Made by a program: the position numbers and the translations under genes
The notes under the pieces: model-generated
What the model was told of the DNA's origin: nothing
Seen by the model: only the letters and a program-made list of their open reading frames with translations
Databases searched by the model: none
Part shown: positions 33,213-41,394 of the stretch, in pieces
How the letters are laid out: the number at the start of each line of letters is the position of its first letter
How positions within the stretch are numbered: position 1 is the first letter of the stretch
Source of the DNA: Myxococcota bacterium
Lineage (GTDB): Bacteria > Myxococcota_A > UBA9160 > SMWR01
Length of the DNA: 54,197 nucleotides
Direction of reading: 5' to 3'
Assembly (NCBI GenBank): GCA_039030075.1
Contig: JBCCEW010000034.1
Coordinates: 1 to 54,197 of the forward strand

Positions 33213-33743
33213 TCAGCGCGTCTTCGTGGCCTCGCTCGCGAGATGCCCGATTTCCGGGAGGATCAACTTTTCGAGTGCCAGGCGAATCGCGCCGCGCGAC
33301 CCGGGGAGCACGAACACGACCTTGCCGCGCGCGATTCCGGCCGTGGCGCGGGAAAGCAGAGCGGCCGAGCCGATGTCCCCGTAGCTGAGCGAGCGGAACA
33401 ACTCGCCGAAGCCGGGAATCTCGCGCTCGAGCAGGGGCGCGACGGTCTCCGGGGTCACGTCGCGCGGCGCGACGCCCGTCCCCCCCGTGAGGAGCACCGC
33501 CCGCACCGGATCGCGCTGCAACGCCTCGTCGGTCGCCGCGACGATGGCGGCCGCCTCGTCGCGCACGATCTCGCGGCCCGCAACCGGGTGACCCGCCCCC
33601 TCCAACAGCTCCGCGAGGAGTTTCCCGCCCGTGTCGGTCTCTTCAGTCCGCGTATCGCTCACCGTGATGACCCAACAGGGAACGTTCTCGATGGCAGCGC
33701 GACGGTGATGATGACCGGCGGCGGCCGGGTTCGGATCACTCAC
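33213..33743 (-). CDS. moaB: molybdenum cofactor biosynthesis protein MoaB (MogA/MoaB family)
   Basis: 176 residues from GTG 33743, which overlaps the stop of the fused moaD-moaE gene (GTGA). Motifs: [33 protein letters not shown] (molybdopterin-binding) and [15 protein letters not shown]. It adenylylates molybdopterin before metal insertion, or binds MPT. Together with the neighbouring gene this is a compact molybdenum cofactor unit. Confidence 0.93.
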   Translation of the reverse strand: MSDPNPAAAGHHHRRAAIENVPCWVITVSDTRTEETDTGGKLLAELLEGAGHPVAGREIVRDEAAAIVAATDEALQRDPVRAVLLTGGTGVAPRDVTPETVAPLLEREIPGFGELFRSLSYGDIGSAALLSRATAGIARGKVVFVLPGSRGAIRLALEKLILPEIGHLASEATKTR

Positions 33744-34399
33744 GGGCGATCGTCCACCCAATACTCGCCGTCGGTGGCCACTTCCTTCTTCCAGATCGGG
33801 ACCGTCTGCTTCAGCGTATCGATCGCGAACCGGCAGGCGTCGAAGGCCTCCGCGCGATGGGGTGCCGCCGCTGCGATGACGACCGCGATGTCCCCCACCT
33901 CGAGGTGCCCCGCTCGGTGTCCGATCGACACCCGGGTTCCGGGCCAGCGCTCGGCGGCCGCATCCGAGATCTTCTGCATCTCTCGGACCGCCATCTCGGG
34001 GTAGGCCTCGTACTCGAGGTGGCGAATCGAACGGCCCCGCGCGTGATCGCGGACGGCACCGACGAACGTCACGATCCCGCCCATGCCCGGGCCCTTCACG
34101 CGCGCGACCGCCTCTTCTTCGCGGATGGGGCGCTCGGAAAGCCAGCAGAGGTCGCTGCCTCCGGCCACCGGCGGCAGGAAAGCGACCTCGTCGCCGTCCT
34201 GCAACACCGTTTCAGAAGGCGCCACCTCGAGGTTCACGGAAACGGCCAGGCGCTCACCGAACTCCTCGAAGAGCGGGTGGGACTCGGCCATGCGGGCGCG
34301 CAGCGTCGCGGCCGTCGCGGCCTCGGGGAGCTCGACCGACAGCTCTTTCTCCCCCACGGCCTCGCGCAGGGCCCCGAACAGCTTCAGACGGATCTGCAT
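33740..34399 (-). CDS. fused MoaD-MoaE molybdopterin synthase
   Basis: 219 residues from ATG 34399. Residues 1-81 are a complete MoaD (MQIRLKLFGALREAVG ... DEVAFLPPVAGG), ending in the Gly80-Gly81 that must be a free C-terminus for thiocarboxylation. Residues 82-219 are MoaE (GGIVTFVGAVRDHARG; GHLEVGDIAVVIAAAAPHR; DTLKQTVPIWKKE with the catalytic lysines). There is no linker at all between the two. As in mycobacterial MoaX, the fusion would have to be cleaved after Gly81 to work. Coupled to moaB by a start-stop overlap. Confidence 0.92.
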   Translation of the reverse strand: MQIRLKLFGALREAVGEKELSVELPEAATAATLRARMAESHPLFEEFGERLAVSVNLEVAPSETVLQDGDEVAFLPPVAGGSDLCWLSERPIREEEAVARVKGPGMGGIVTFVGAVRDHARGRSIRHLEYEAYPEMAVREMQKISDAAAERWPGTRVSIGHRAGHLEVGDIAVVIAAAAPHRAEAFDACRFAIDTLKQTVPIWKKEVATDGEYWVDDRP

Positions 34400-34515
34400 C
34401 GGGGCGAGGCTACTCCGGCCGCGGGGCTTCCTCAACGCGCGTTGACCCGGCTTTCGGCGCGCGCCTAGAATCCACGAAGCGCGCCGCGTTTGGCGCGGCG
34501 ATGGAGGGGAACGCC

Positions 34516-35220
34516 ATGGCAGCTCGCAAGAAGAGCTCTCGGAAACGAACGGCGGCGCGCAAGCCGGCGTCCCGTCGGAAGACCGGCGGAAAGAAGAAGA
34601 CCACCCGGAAGAAGGCCACGCGGAAGAAGACGGCTCGCAAGGCCGCGAAGAAGAAGACCGCGAAGCGCAAGACGTCGAAGAAGAAGACCTCGCGCAAGAA
34701 GGCCGGAAAGAAGAAGACCGCGCGCAAGAAGAGTACTCGGAAGACGGCGCGCAAGAAGGCTCCGAAGAAGAAGAAAGCGACCAGGAAGAAGGCCAGTCGC
34801 AAGAAGACGGCCCGGAAGAAGGCGACCAAGAAGAAGGCGCGGCGGAAGAAGGCCGCGAGCAAGAAGAAGGCGACGCGGAAGAAGACGGCGCGCCGCACCG
34901 CCAAGAAGACCGCGCGCCGCAAGAAGAAGGCCACTGCGAAGAAGACGACGCGGAAGAAGGCGCCGAAGAAGTCGACGCGGAAGTCCCCGGCGAAGAAGAA
35001 GGCGCCCGCGAAGCGCGCTTCGAAGCCCGCAGCGACCCCCGCGATCGAACCCAGCCTGAGTGCGGCAGCCCGGGAGGCGAACCGCCCTTTTCTCCGGAGC
35101 GCCAACCGGCGTCGACCGAGTCGGCGGGCCAACCCGTCGCTGGCACGGCCGACCTGGGCGGCGCGCAATCGGCGCAGCCTGCACCCGCGGCGTCCGAATC
35201 CGTGGGGACGCCGCCGCTAG
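34516..35220 (+). CDS. lysine-rich histone H1-like protein
   Basis: 234 residues from ATG 34516, which has GGAGGGG upstream (34503-34509); ATG 34501 is less likely. Residues 1 to about 165 consist almost wholly of KKxTxRKKA-type repeats, like the histone-H1-like proteins of Chlamydia and many deltaproteobacteria, and should bind DNA or RNA non-specifically. After about 35085 the composition changes abruptly to Arg/Pro-rich sequence that looks like out-of-frame translation, while the -1 frame carries a sensible linker into the EF-Tu-like module at 35202-35495. The real product may therefore be longer and end in that module. Confidence 0.75.
   Translation: MAARKKSSRKRTAARKPASRRKTGGKKKTTRKKATRKKTARKAAKKKTAKRKTSKKKTSRKKAGKKKTARKKSTRKTARKKAPKKKKATRKKASRKKTARKKATKKKARRKKAASKKKATRKKTARRTAKKTARRKKKATAKKTTRKKAPKKSTRKSPAKKKAPAKRASKPAATPAIEPSLSAAAREANRPFLRSANRRRPSRRANPSLARPTWAARNRRSLHPRRPNPWGRRR
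35085..35091 (+). promoter_or_regulatory. candidate -1 ribosomal frameshift heptamer
   Basis: CCCTTTT lies in the correct phase (C CCT TTT) of the histone-like gene. A -1 slip here moves ribosomes into exactly the frame of the downstream EF-Tu-like ORF. Possible stimulators downstream are the short palindrome CTCCGGAG (35092-35099) and a 7-bp stem CGTCGAC/GTCGGCG (35110-35126). A sequencing or assembly indel is the main alternative. Confidence 0.4.
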
Positions 35221-35495
35221 CGGCGGGGCAGGTCAGCGCTAGCGAGCCCGATCGGATCGGGATCGTGACCCACTACTACGAACACGTGGGTGCGGCGACG
35301 GTCCGCATCGAACAGGGCGCCCTCGCGGTCGGCGACATCATCCACATCCGGGGGCACACGACCGACTACTACCAGCCGGTCGAGCGGCTCGAACGCGACC
35401 ACAACCCGGTCGAGCAGGCGTCCGCGGGCGAGGAGATCGCCCTCCAGGTGAGCCAACGCGTTCGCGAGAACGACGCGGTGCACCGCCTCCGCTGA
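35202..35495 (+). CDS. translation elongation factor-like (EF-Tu domain 2-like) module
   Basis: 97 residues from the first start codon in this frame (GTG 35202), overlapping the histone-like gene by 19 bases. The recognisable part is GIVTHYYEHVGAATVRIEQG, LAVGDIIHIRGHTTDYYQPV, DHNPVEQASAGEEIALQVSQRVRENDAV, the beta-barrel family annotated as elongation-factor-like proteins. No Shine-Dalgarno precedes the GTG, and the frame is open upstream with a Pro/Ala/Ser-rich linker-like stretch from about 35091, so it is probably the C-terminal domain of the preceding gene joined by a frameshift. A strong terminator follows. Confidence 0.7.
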   Translation: MGTPPLAAGQVSASEPDRIGIVTHYYEHVGAATVRIEQGALAVGDIIHIRGHTTDYYQPVERLERDHNPVEQASAGEEIALQVSQRVRENDAVHRLR

Positions 35496-35519
35496 TCGGA
35501 CGCTCGGGCCCAACGAAAA

Positions 35520-35551
35520 CGAGGGGTGCTGCCGGCTGGCAGCACCCCTCG
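35520..35551. terminator. bidirectional intrinsic terminator
   Basis: A perfect 14-bp stem (CGAGGGGTGCTGCC with its complement) and a GGCT loop between convergent genes. On the minus strand it is followed by TTTTCGTT, giving a good intrinsic terminator for bactofilin; on the plus strand it is followed by TCGTCTCCTT and can also end the EF-like gene. Confidence 0.85.
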
Positions 35552-35587
35552 TCGTCTCCTTCCGCACCGGCCCCGGGCCGGGCGGGA

Positions 35588-36043
35588 TCAGCTCTTCTTG
35601 GCGTTGTCGCCGCCATCGTTGTTGGCGCTCGGCTTCGACTTGCCACCCTGGCCCATCTTGACGGAGCCGTTGAGCTCGGCGCCGTCCTCGATGATCAGGG
35701 AACCGGTCTCGATGTTGCCATCGACCCGGGCCGTCTTGTGCAGGACGACCTTGGTGCCCGCGACGATGTCGCCCATCACGGTGCCACTCACGGCCACGGT
35801 CTTCGAGCGGATGGTCGCTTCGATCTCACCGCTCTCGCCCACGATCAGGGTGTTCTCGCTCGAGATCTCACCGCGGAAGCGGCCATCGATCCGAACGGTG
35901 TCCTTGAAGGACAGCTTCCCTTCGAACTCGGACCCCTGGTCGATGAACGCCGTGAGCCCGCCCGGGCTGGGTGCCGCCGACGCCGCCGGCGTTCCACCGA
36001 AGTCCGAATCCGAGCCCTTGGTTCCAAACGGGGTACGCGCCAT
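35588..36043 (-). CDS. bactofilin family cytoskeletal protein
   Basis: 151 residues from ATG 36043, with AGGAGG upstream. A short unstructured N-terminus is followed by the bactofilin (DUF583) beta-helix of about 100 residues: FEGKLSFKDTVRIDGRFRGEI, NTLIVGESGEIEATI, GTVMGDIVAGTKVVLHKTARVDGNIETGSLIIEDGAELNG. A Gly/Lys/Asn-rich tail ends it. Bactofilins polymerise without nucleotide and organise cell shape, stalks or chromosome positioning. Monocistronic by the flanking signals. Confidence 0.94.
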   Translation of the reverse strand: MARTPFGTKGSDSDFGGTPAASAAPSPGGLTAFIDQGSEFEGKLSFKDTVRIDGRFRGEISSENTLIVGESGEIEATIRSKTVAVSGTVMGDIVAGTKVVLHKTARVDGNIETGSLIIEDGAELNGSVKMGQGGKSKPSANNDGGDNAKKS

Positions 36044-36175
36044 CCAGGATCCTCCTCGTGTGCAGATAGGCCGGGGCGCCCCAGCGCCTCCGAGCCCTGC
36101 ATCGGCGGGGTCCTGGGGCAACTTGAGAAGGCCTCCCCAGCGGGTGGGGCTGAGAGGAATTGGGAGGTTCGGGGC

Positions 36176-36841
36176 TCAGATGCGCAGCCGAGCCCGGGCG
36201 GGTCGGCGCAGGCCCATCGAGCGGACCAGAGCCGCTCCCGCCACGAAACCGCCTACGTGGGCCCACCAGGCCGTTCCCGCAGCCGTGTCACCCCAGCGGG
36301 AGACGCCCGAGATGACCTGGAAGGCGATCCACACGAACAGGAAGCCGATGGCCGGCACCCGCACCGGGGGCCACCAGAGGCGCAGGCGACCGGTGGGATA
36401 GGAGACGGCGTAGGCACCGAGCGTCCCGGAAACCGCGCCGCTCGCGCCGATCGTGGGCAGAAAGGCACTCGGGGCCGAGGCCACGTGCACCAGCGCCGCG
36501 GCGAGCCCACAGGCGATGTAGAACACCAGGAAGCGCTGGTGCCCCAAGAGGTCCTCGATCTTCCGCCCGAAGACCCAGAGGTAGAGCAGGTTGCCGGCCA
36601 GATGGAGCAGACCGCCGTGGAGAAACATGGCCGTCAGCGGCGTCCACCAGGTCGCCGGCGGGCCTTCGGTCAGCGCGCGAAGGAACAAGCGCGGCACGAG
36701 TCCCCAGCGCTCGATCCAGGCCGTCGCCTCCTCGGGTGCGAGGCCGAGGCACCAGCCGAAGACGATGGCGTTTGCCGCCAGCAGTGCGCCCACGACCAGG
36801 GGAGCCGAACGCAGCGGTACGTCATCACGCAGGGGGAGCAT
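36176..36841 (-). CDS. rhomboid family intramembrane serine protease
   Basis: 221 residues from ATG 36841, six to seven membrane helices. The catalytic dyad is the Ser of GASGAVSG in the fourth helix and the His of WWAHVGGFVAG in the sixth; the HGGLLHLAGNLLYLWVFG segment with its supporting His and Asn is present. It should cleave membrane proteins within the bilayer. Divergent from holB with an 89-base gap. Confidence 0.93.
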   Translation of the reverse strand: MLPLRDDVPLRSAPLVVGALLAANAIVFGWCLGLAPEEATAWIERWGLVPRLFLRALTEGPPATWWTPLTAMFLHGGLLHLAGNLLYLWVFGRKIEDLLGHQRFLVFYIACGLAAALVHVASAPSAFLPTIGASGAVSGTLGAYAVSYPTGRLRLWWPPVRVPAIGFLFVWIAFQVISGVSRWGDTAAGTAWWAHVGGFVAGAALVRSMGLRRPARARLRI

Positions 36842-36930
36842 GCGACGCCAGTATACCCGCGTGCGCTCCTCCGGCGGGCCACGCGACGCGCCTACTCGTC
36901 TCCGCGCGCGCGCACTACACTCGGCGCCGC

Positions 36931-37803
36931 ATGAGCGCCGCCGCCCTCCCCGTCCTGCTCGAACGCGCCCTCGACGCGGAGCGTCTGCATTCCGCCTACC
37001 TGATCTCGGGTCCCACCGACTCGACCCGCGACGTCGCCGAGCGCTTTGCGCGCGCCAGCGTTTGCGAGGAGCGCACCCTGTGCGGTCGCTGCCCGGCATG
37101 CACGCGTTCGAGCCCGCGCGACGAGATCCAGATCGACGGCACGGGAAAGGCGGGGCCGCTGTTCCGACAGATCGGGGATCATCCGGATCTCTTCTGGGTG
37201 GCGCGCGGTCCCGACGACACGCGGGTACGCATCGGCCAGGTTCGCGCGCTCCAGCACGCGCTGCGTCTGCAAGCCGGCGATGGAGGACCTCGCATCGCGG
37301 TGGTCGCCGACGCCGAGTGGCTCAACCAGGAGTCCCAGAACGCGCTGCTGCGCCTGCTGGAAGAACCGCCGCCGCGCACCACCCTCGTCCTCGTGACGGC
37401 GAGCGCCGCCGGCCTGCTCGCGACCGTGCGCTCGCGCTGTCAGCGCGTCCCGCTGCCGCCCGAACGCGAGGACCCGTTGGCCGCCGAGACCGCCGCGCCC
37501 TGGCTCGCGCGCCTCGACGCGGTGGGCCGCACGCCCGTCCCCGAGTTGCTCGATTGGGCCGAAGAGTTTCGCGGCGCGCGAGCCGTGGCCGCGACGAACC
37601 TGGAGCAGTGGCTCGGGCTCGCAAGTGCATGGTTGCGCCGGCGCGTCGGGGAACGGGTCGAGGAGGGTCGAGCGGTCGACGGCGAGCTGGCGGCCGCGCG
37701 CGCCCTCTCCCAATGTCGACAGTCCCTCGTCCAGCGGAACGCCAACCCGCAGATGACGGCCGAGCGCGCGCTGCTCGCCCTGCAGGCGGGTACGCGCGCC
37801 TGA
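36931..37803 (+). CDS. holB: DNA polymerase III delta' subunit-like clamp-loader protein
   Basis: 290 residues from ATG 36931. The clamp-loader features are a zinc-binding cysteine cluster (CGRCPAC), VRIGQVRALQHAL, the sensor region ADAEWLNQESQNALLRLLEEPP, and the SRC motif VRSRCQRV that provides the arginine finger. A degenerate P-loop region (LISGPTDSTRDVAE) fits delta', which does not bind ATP. The tatD gene starts inside its stop (TGATG). Delta' assembles with delta and DnaX to load the sliding clamp. Confidence 0.88.
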   Translation: MSAAALPVLLERALDAERLHSAYLISGPTDSTRDVAERFARASVCEERTLCGRCPACTRSSPRDEIQIDGTGKAGPLFRQIGDHPDLFWVARGPDDTRVRIGQVRALQHALRLQAGDGGPRIAVVADAEWLNQESQNALLRLLEEPPPRTTLVLVTASAAGLLATVRSRCQRVPLPPEREDPLAAETAAPWLARLDAVGRTPVPELLDWAEEFRGARAVAATNLEQWLGLASAWLRRRVGERVEEGRAVDGELAAARALSQCRQSLVQRNANPQMTAERALLALQAGTRA

Positions 37804-38597
37804 TGTGGTTCGACAGCCACTGCCACGTGAGCGCGGACGAGTTCGCCGAAGACCGCGAAGAAGTCCTCCAGCGCGCGTTCGACGGCGGCGTGACGGGCAT
37901 GATCGCGATCGGCTCGGGCTACGGCGTCGTCCACAATGCCCGGGCGGTGTCGCTCGCCGAGGCCGACCCGCGCATCTGGGCCGCGGTCGGCGTCCATCCC
38001 CACGAGGCCGAAGACCTCGACGACCAGAAGCGCCCGAGCCTCGACGCGTTGCTCGACCATCCGCGGGTGGTCGCCGTCGGTGAGGCGGGCCTGGACTACC
38101 ACTACATGAACAGCCCCCGCGAGGTACAGCGCCGCGTGTTCGCGGAGCAGGTCGTGTGGGCACGCGAGCGTGACCTGCCGGTCTCCATCCACGTGCGGGG
38201 CGATGAACCGAACGCCTACGAAGAGCTCCTGGACATCTGGAAGAGCGAGGGTCGGGGCGACGTCTCCGGTGTGCTGCACTGCTACACCGGCGCCCTCGAC
38301 TTCGCGCGTCGCGCCCTCGACCACCGGCTCGACGTGTCGTTCTCGGGGATCCTGACCTTCAAGCGCGATCGAGGGCTGCGCGACACGGCGCGGGCCCTCC
38401 CCCTCGACCGACTTCTCGTCGAAACCGATGCTCCACTGCTCTCGCCCGAAGGCCATCGCGGGCGCCGCAATGAACCCGTTCGCGTCGCCCTCGTCGGGGA
38501 AGTGCTCGCCGAAGTCCACGGGCGCCCGGTCGAAGACGTCGCGCGGCAGACGTCGGAGAACACGCGACGCTGCTTCCGGCTACCGGAGGCCTCGTGA
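37803..38597 (+). CDS. tatD: TatD family metal-dependent DNase
   Basis: 264 residues. Metal-binding motifs of the TatD family are intact: FDSHCHVS (HxH), GEAGLDYHY (Glu), PVSIHVRG (His), VLHCYTG (His) and LLVETDAPLLSP (Asp). It acts as a 3'-5' exonuclease in DNA or RNA quality control. ATG 37803 overlaps the holB stop by one base, and the next start overlaps its own stop, so holB-tatD-IMPase are a coupled trio, a known tatD-holB neighbourhood. Confidence 0.93.
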   Translation: MWFDSHCHVSADEFAEDREEVLQRAFDGGVTGMIAIGSGYGVVHNARAVSLAEADPRIWAAVGVHPHEAEDLDDQKRPSLDALLDHPRVVAVGEAGLDYHYMNSPREVQRRVFAEQVVWARERDLPVSIHVRGDEPNAYEELLDIWKSEGRGDVSGVLHCYTGALDFARRALDHRLDVSFSGILTFKRDRGLRDTARALPLDRLLVETDAPLLSPEGHRGRRNEPVRVALVGEVLAEVHGRPVEDVARQTSENTRRCFRLPEAS

Positions 38598-39382
38598 GCG
38601 AGCGCGGCGAGATCCGGGTGCTCGCGGAACGACTGGCCCGGGCCGCGGGTGCGATCCAGCGCGAGCGATACGAGACCGGCTTCGAGATCCGCACGAAGAG
38701 CGCGAAGATCGACCTCGTCACCGAGGTGGATACGGCCTGCGAACGCTGCATCGTCGACGGGATCGGTGCGGCGCGTCCCGACGATGCGATCCTCGCCGAG
38801 GAAGGCAGCGGCGCGGACCGCCCCGACGCGGCCTGGCGCTGGATCATCGACCCCCTCGACGGCACGATGAACTTCGCCCACGGGTATCCCCGCTTCTGCG
38901 TCTCGATTGGAGTCGAGCAGCGGGGCGAGCGCGCGGTCGGTGTCGTCTTCGATCCGCTCCTCGACGAGTGTTTCGTGGCGGAGCGCGGCACGGGCGCGAC
39001 CCTCAACGGCCGCTCCATTCATGTTTCCGAGGAAGCCCAGATCGACCGTGCGCTGCTGGCGACGGGCTTTGCGTACGACGTCCACGACAGCGAAGACGAC
39101 AACGTCGAGCGCTTCGGCCGTTTCGTGAAGCGGGCACGCGGCTTGCGGCGCGATGGCAGCGCCGCCCTCGACCTCTGCTACGTCGCGGCCGGGCGCTTCG
39201 AGGGCTACTGGGAGGGAAAGCTCCACCCTTGGGACGTCGCGGCCGGCAACCTGATCGTCGAGGAAGCGGGCGGACGCATCAGCGACTTCGCGGGGGATCC
39301 TCCGTCGGGAGACGGACGCGAGACGGTCGCATCCAACGGGGCGATCCACGAAGCCCTGCTCGCGGGCATCGCGGGCGACTGA
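38594..39382 (+). CDS. inositol monophosphatase family protein
   Basis: 262 residues from GTG 38594, overlapping the tatD stop as GTGA. Motifs: DLVTEVD, AEEGSG, WIIDPLDGTMNF (metal-binding Asp residues) and KLHPWDVAAGNLIVEEAGG. Mg2+-dependent phosphatases of this family act on inositol monophosphate, fructose-1,6-bisphosphate or PAP; the intact motifs support activity, but the substrate is not determined by sequence alone. Confidence 0.92.
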   Translation: MSERGEIRVLAERLARAAGAIQRERYETGFEIRTKSAKIDLVTEVDTACERCIVDGIGAARPDDAILAEEGSGADRPDAAWRWIIDPLDGTMNFAHGYPRFCVSIGVEQRGERAVGVVFDPLLDECFVAERGTGATLNGRSIHVSEEAQIDRALLATGFAYDVHDSEDDNVERFGRFVKRARGLRRDGSAALDLCYVAAGRFEGYWEGKLHPWDVAAGNLIVEEAGGRISDFAGDPPSGDGRETVASNGAIHEALLAGIAGD

Positions 39383-39397
39383 GCCGGAAGCGGCCGC

Positions 39398-39880
39398 CTA
39401 TTCCCCGGGCGCCGGATCTTCCGGGGTCGCCGTCCAGAGGGTGTGCGACCAGCGAACGCCGCGTTCCTCGAGCATGGCCTCGAGGTCCTCGCCGGGCGGA
39501 ACCGGACTCACGAAGACCACGTGGGCCCCGGGCACCCGTGCGCGGCGCGTGAACCGGAGCGCGTCGAGCAGGACCTGATCGTTGAGCGGGGCGTGGGGCC
39601 CGCCCACCCAGGCTTCGACCGCCGCACCGTCGGCTTCGTCGAAGAGCGCCGTCAGGGCACGCGACTCGTCGAGGGGCTCCTCGGTCTGCGCGCGCACCAC
39701 GCGCCCCCAGGCCGCTTCCTCTGACGCCGCCCAGACCGGCACGACCGCCGGGCGCCCTCCCCCTTCCGAAGCCGAGGTTGCCGCCGCACGTAGGTGGGCA
39801 GCGGCCCAGGCTGCGTCGAGCTTCGGCCCACAGCCGAAGGCCAGAAGCGCGATACAGGCCGCCGCGACGCGAACGCTCAC
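39398..39880 (-). CDS. small lipoprotein of the Gld-like ABC operon
   Basis: 160 residues from GTG 39880, overlapping the preceding stop (GTGA). The signal ends in a lipobox (LLAFGC, Cys about 17). The rest alternates helices and strands (AVVPVWAAS; LLDALRFTRRARVPGAHVVF) and carries no family I recognise. Last gene of the five-gene ABC cassette, so it is probably the extracytoplasmic accessory of that system. Confidence 0.65.
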   Translation of the reverse strand: MSVRVAAACIALLAFGCGPKLDAAWAAAHLRAAATSASEGGGRPAVVPVWAASEEAAWGRVVRAQTEEPLDESRALTALFDEADGAAVEAWVGGPHAPLNDQVLLDALRFTRRARVPGAHVVFVSPVPPGEDLEAMLEERGVRWSHTLWTATPEDPAPGE

Positions 39881-41388
39881 GGAGACTCGTCGACCGGGAT
39901 GGTGGGGTCGAGCGCGTCGTCGCTGCCGAGCGGCGGCTCGCTGGGCTCCCCGGCCTCTTCCGCTCGGAACCGGGTCCGGAAGGCGTCGAGGCTGACCGGG
40001 AGATGCTCGGACATCGCGAGCGGCAAGCGGTACACGGCGGGATCCCCCGCCGCCCGCGCGACGATGCCCTCGGGCGTCACGTCGCCGAGATGGATCTCGG
40101 CCACGCGCTTCGCGCCCGTCTCCTCGGCGTCCGGGTCTTCGGGTTCTCCGAACACGCTGATGATCGTGTGGGGCGGAGACAGTCCGAGCGCTTGCAGCTC
40201 TTCGTCGCCGAGCGATTCGGCGAGGATCGCGTCGGCCTCGAGCCCCGAGAGCTCGGAGACCGCGCGCGAGAGCTTTCCCGGTGCGAAGGGCTCGGGCGAG
40301 GCCTCCCAGCCGACGTCGGTGCGGTCGGCCTGGACGACCACGGGATCCCCCTCCGGCGACTGGAAGAAGAAATCGATCTTCGTGGCTTCGGTGAGCGGGA
40401 AGCGCGAGAGCTCTCGGAAGCGATACGCAATCGTCTCGCGCGGAATGTCGCTGATGCGCTCGGCGGGGATCTGGAAGAGCGTGGCGCGCCCGGCCCGCAC
40501 CCAGCGCTTCTCGTTCTCGTCGATGCGTCCAATCTCGATCGCCAGCGACGGCTCGCTGGTGTCGGTCATGCGTAGCGCGACGGTGACGGCGGGCTCGGCC
40601 AACGAGGCTTCCTCGGCGGCAGTCGGCGTGTCCGAGAAGTCGGTGGCCCGCAGCAGATTCAGGCTCGAGAGCAGGTCCTCGACGGCGGTGTCGTCCGCGC
40701 GCGCGTCCAGGGGGGCTTGCATGCGCCACTGGGGGCCCGCGCTCGCGTCGCCGTCGCCTTCGTCGACCTCCCCCGGATCGGTGAGGCGCGCCAGCTGCAC
40801 GCGTCCGGCGGGCCAGCGCACTTCCACCTGGTTCACGCTGGTGGGGTCGAACTCGAGGATCCGCTTCTCGCGAAGCTCCAGGAAGCTCTTGTCGAAGGCG
40901 GTGTTCTGGTAGGCCGCGACGGTGTGCACGCCCTCGGCCGAGGCCCTGCGCGCGTAGACGCCCGCCCCCAGCGGCGTGTCCTTGCCGAGCCGGAGCTCGT
41001 AGCTCGCGTCGTCGGCGCCGAAGCGCACGGTCGTCGCCGTCTCGGGATCGAGCCCGTACTCGGCGTCGGGGCCCGGATTCTCGAAGGTCGACTGGGTGGC
41101 CAACGAGGTGACCGTATCGGCCATGCGCTCCGCCACCGCGTCTGCCGGAAAACGCACGGGCGCGGTGAGTTGCCAGCGCCCCTCGCGCTGCTCGAGCCGA
41201 GCGTCCACGCCATCGCGGGTTTCCAGCTCGATCCAGTCGACGTCCTCGACAGCGAGTCCGCTGAAGAGGTATTTCTCGCGCTCCGCCGCCTCCTGGCGTC
41301 CCGCCTCGCCTTCGAGCTCATAGAAGTAGATGAAGGCGCCGAGGGCGAACGCCACCAACAGCAGGATCCCCGTCGACCTCGGGCTCAT
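39877..41388 (-). CDS. DUF4340 domain membrane-anchored protein
   Basis: 503 residues. One N-terminal membrane helix (about 7-25), then a large extracytoplasmic region with repeated DUF4340-type beta units (VDWIELETRDGVDARLEQRE-like; EYGLDPETATTVRFG; RILEFDPTSVNQVEVRWPAG; LRLGKDTPLGAGVYAR). DUF4340 genes usually lie next to GldG-type auxiliary proteins and ABC-2 permeases, as here. Role unknown; likely part of an envelope complex. Starts 6 bases after the GldG-like stop. Confidence 0.85.
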   Translation of the reverse strand: MSPRSTGILLLVAFALGAFIYFYELEGEAGRQEAAEREKYLFSGLAVEDVDWIELETRDGVDARLEQREGRWQLTAPVRFPADAVAERMADTVTSLATQSTFENPGPDAEYGLDPETATTVRFGADDASYELRLGKDTPLGAGVYARRASAEGVHTVAAYQNTAFDKSFLELREKRILEFDPTSVNQVEVRWPAGRVQLARLTDPGEVDEGDGDASAGPQWRMQAPLDARADDTAVEDLLSSLNLLRATDFSDTPTAAEEASLAEPAVTVALRMTDTSEPSLAIEIGRIDENEKRWVRAGRATLFQIPAERISDIPRETIAYRFRELSRFPLTEATKIDFFFQSPEGDPVVVQADRTDVGWEASPEPFAPGKLSRAVSELSGLEADAILAESLGDEELQALGLSPPHTIISVFGEPEDPDAEETGAKRVAEIHLGDVTPEGIVARAAGDPAVYRLPLAMSEHLPVSLDAFRTRFRAEEAGEPSEPPLGSDDALDPTIPVDESP

Positions 41389-41394
41389 GCGGCT

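Noticed and set aside
34490-35059. Arg-rich plus-strand ORF over the histone-like gene
   Set aside because: It is the +1 shadow of AAG-rich codons; no Shine-Dalgarno and no family resemblance.
35060-35242. Separate 60-codon ORF between the histone-like and EF-like genes
   Set aside because: Arg/Gly-rich in the third frame, no ribosome-binding site, and inconsistent with the linker read in the EF-like frame.
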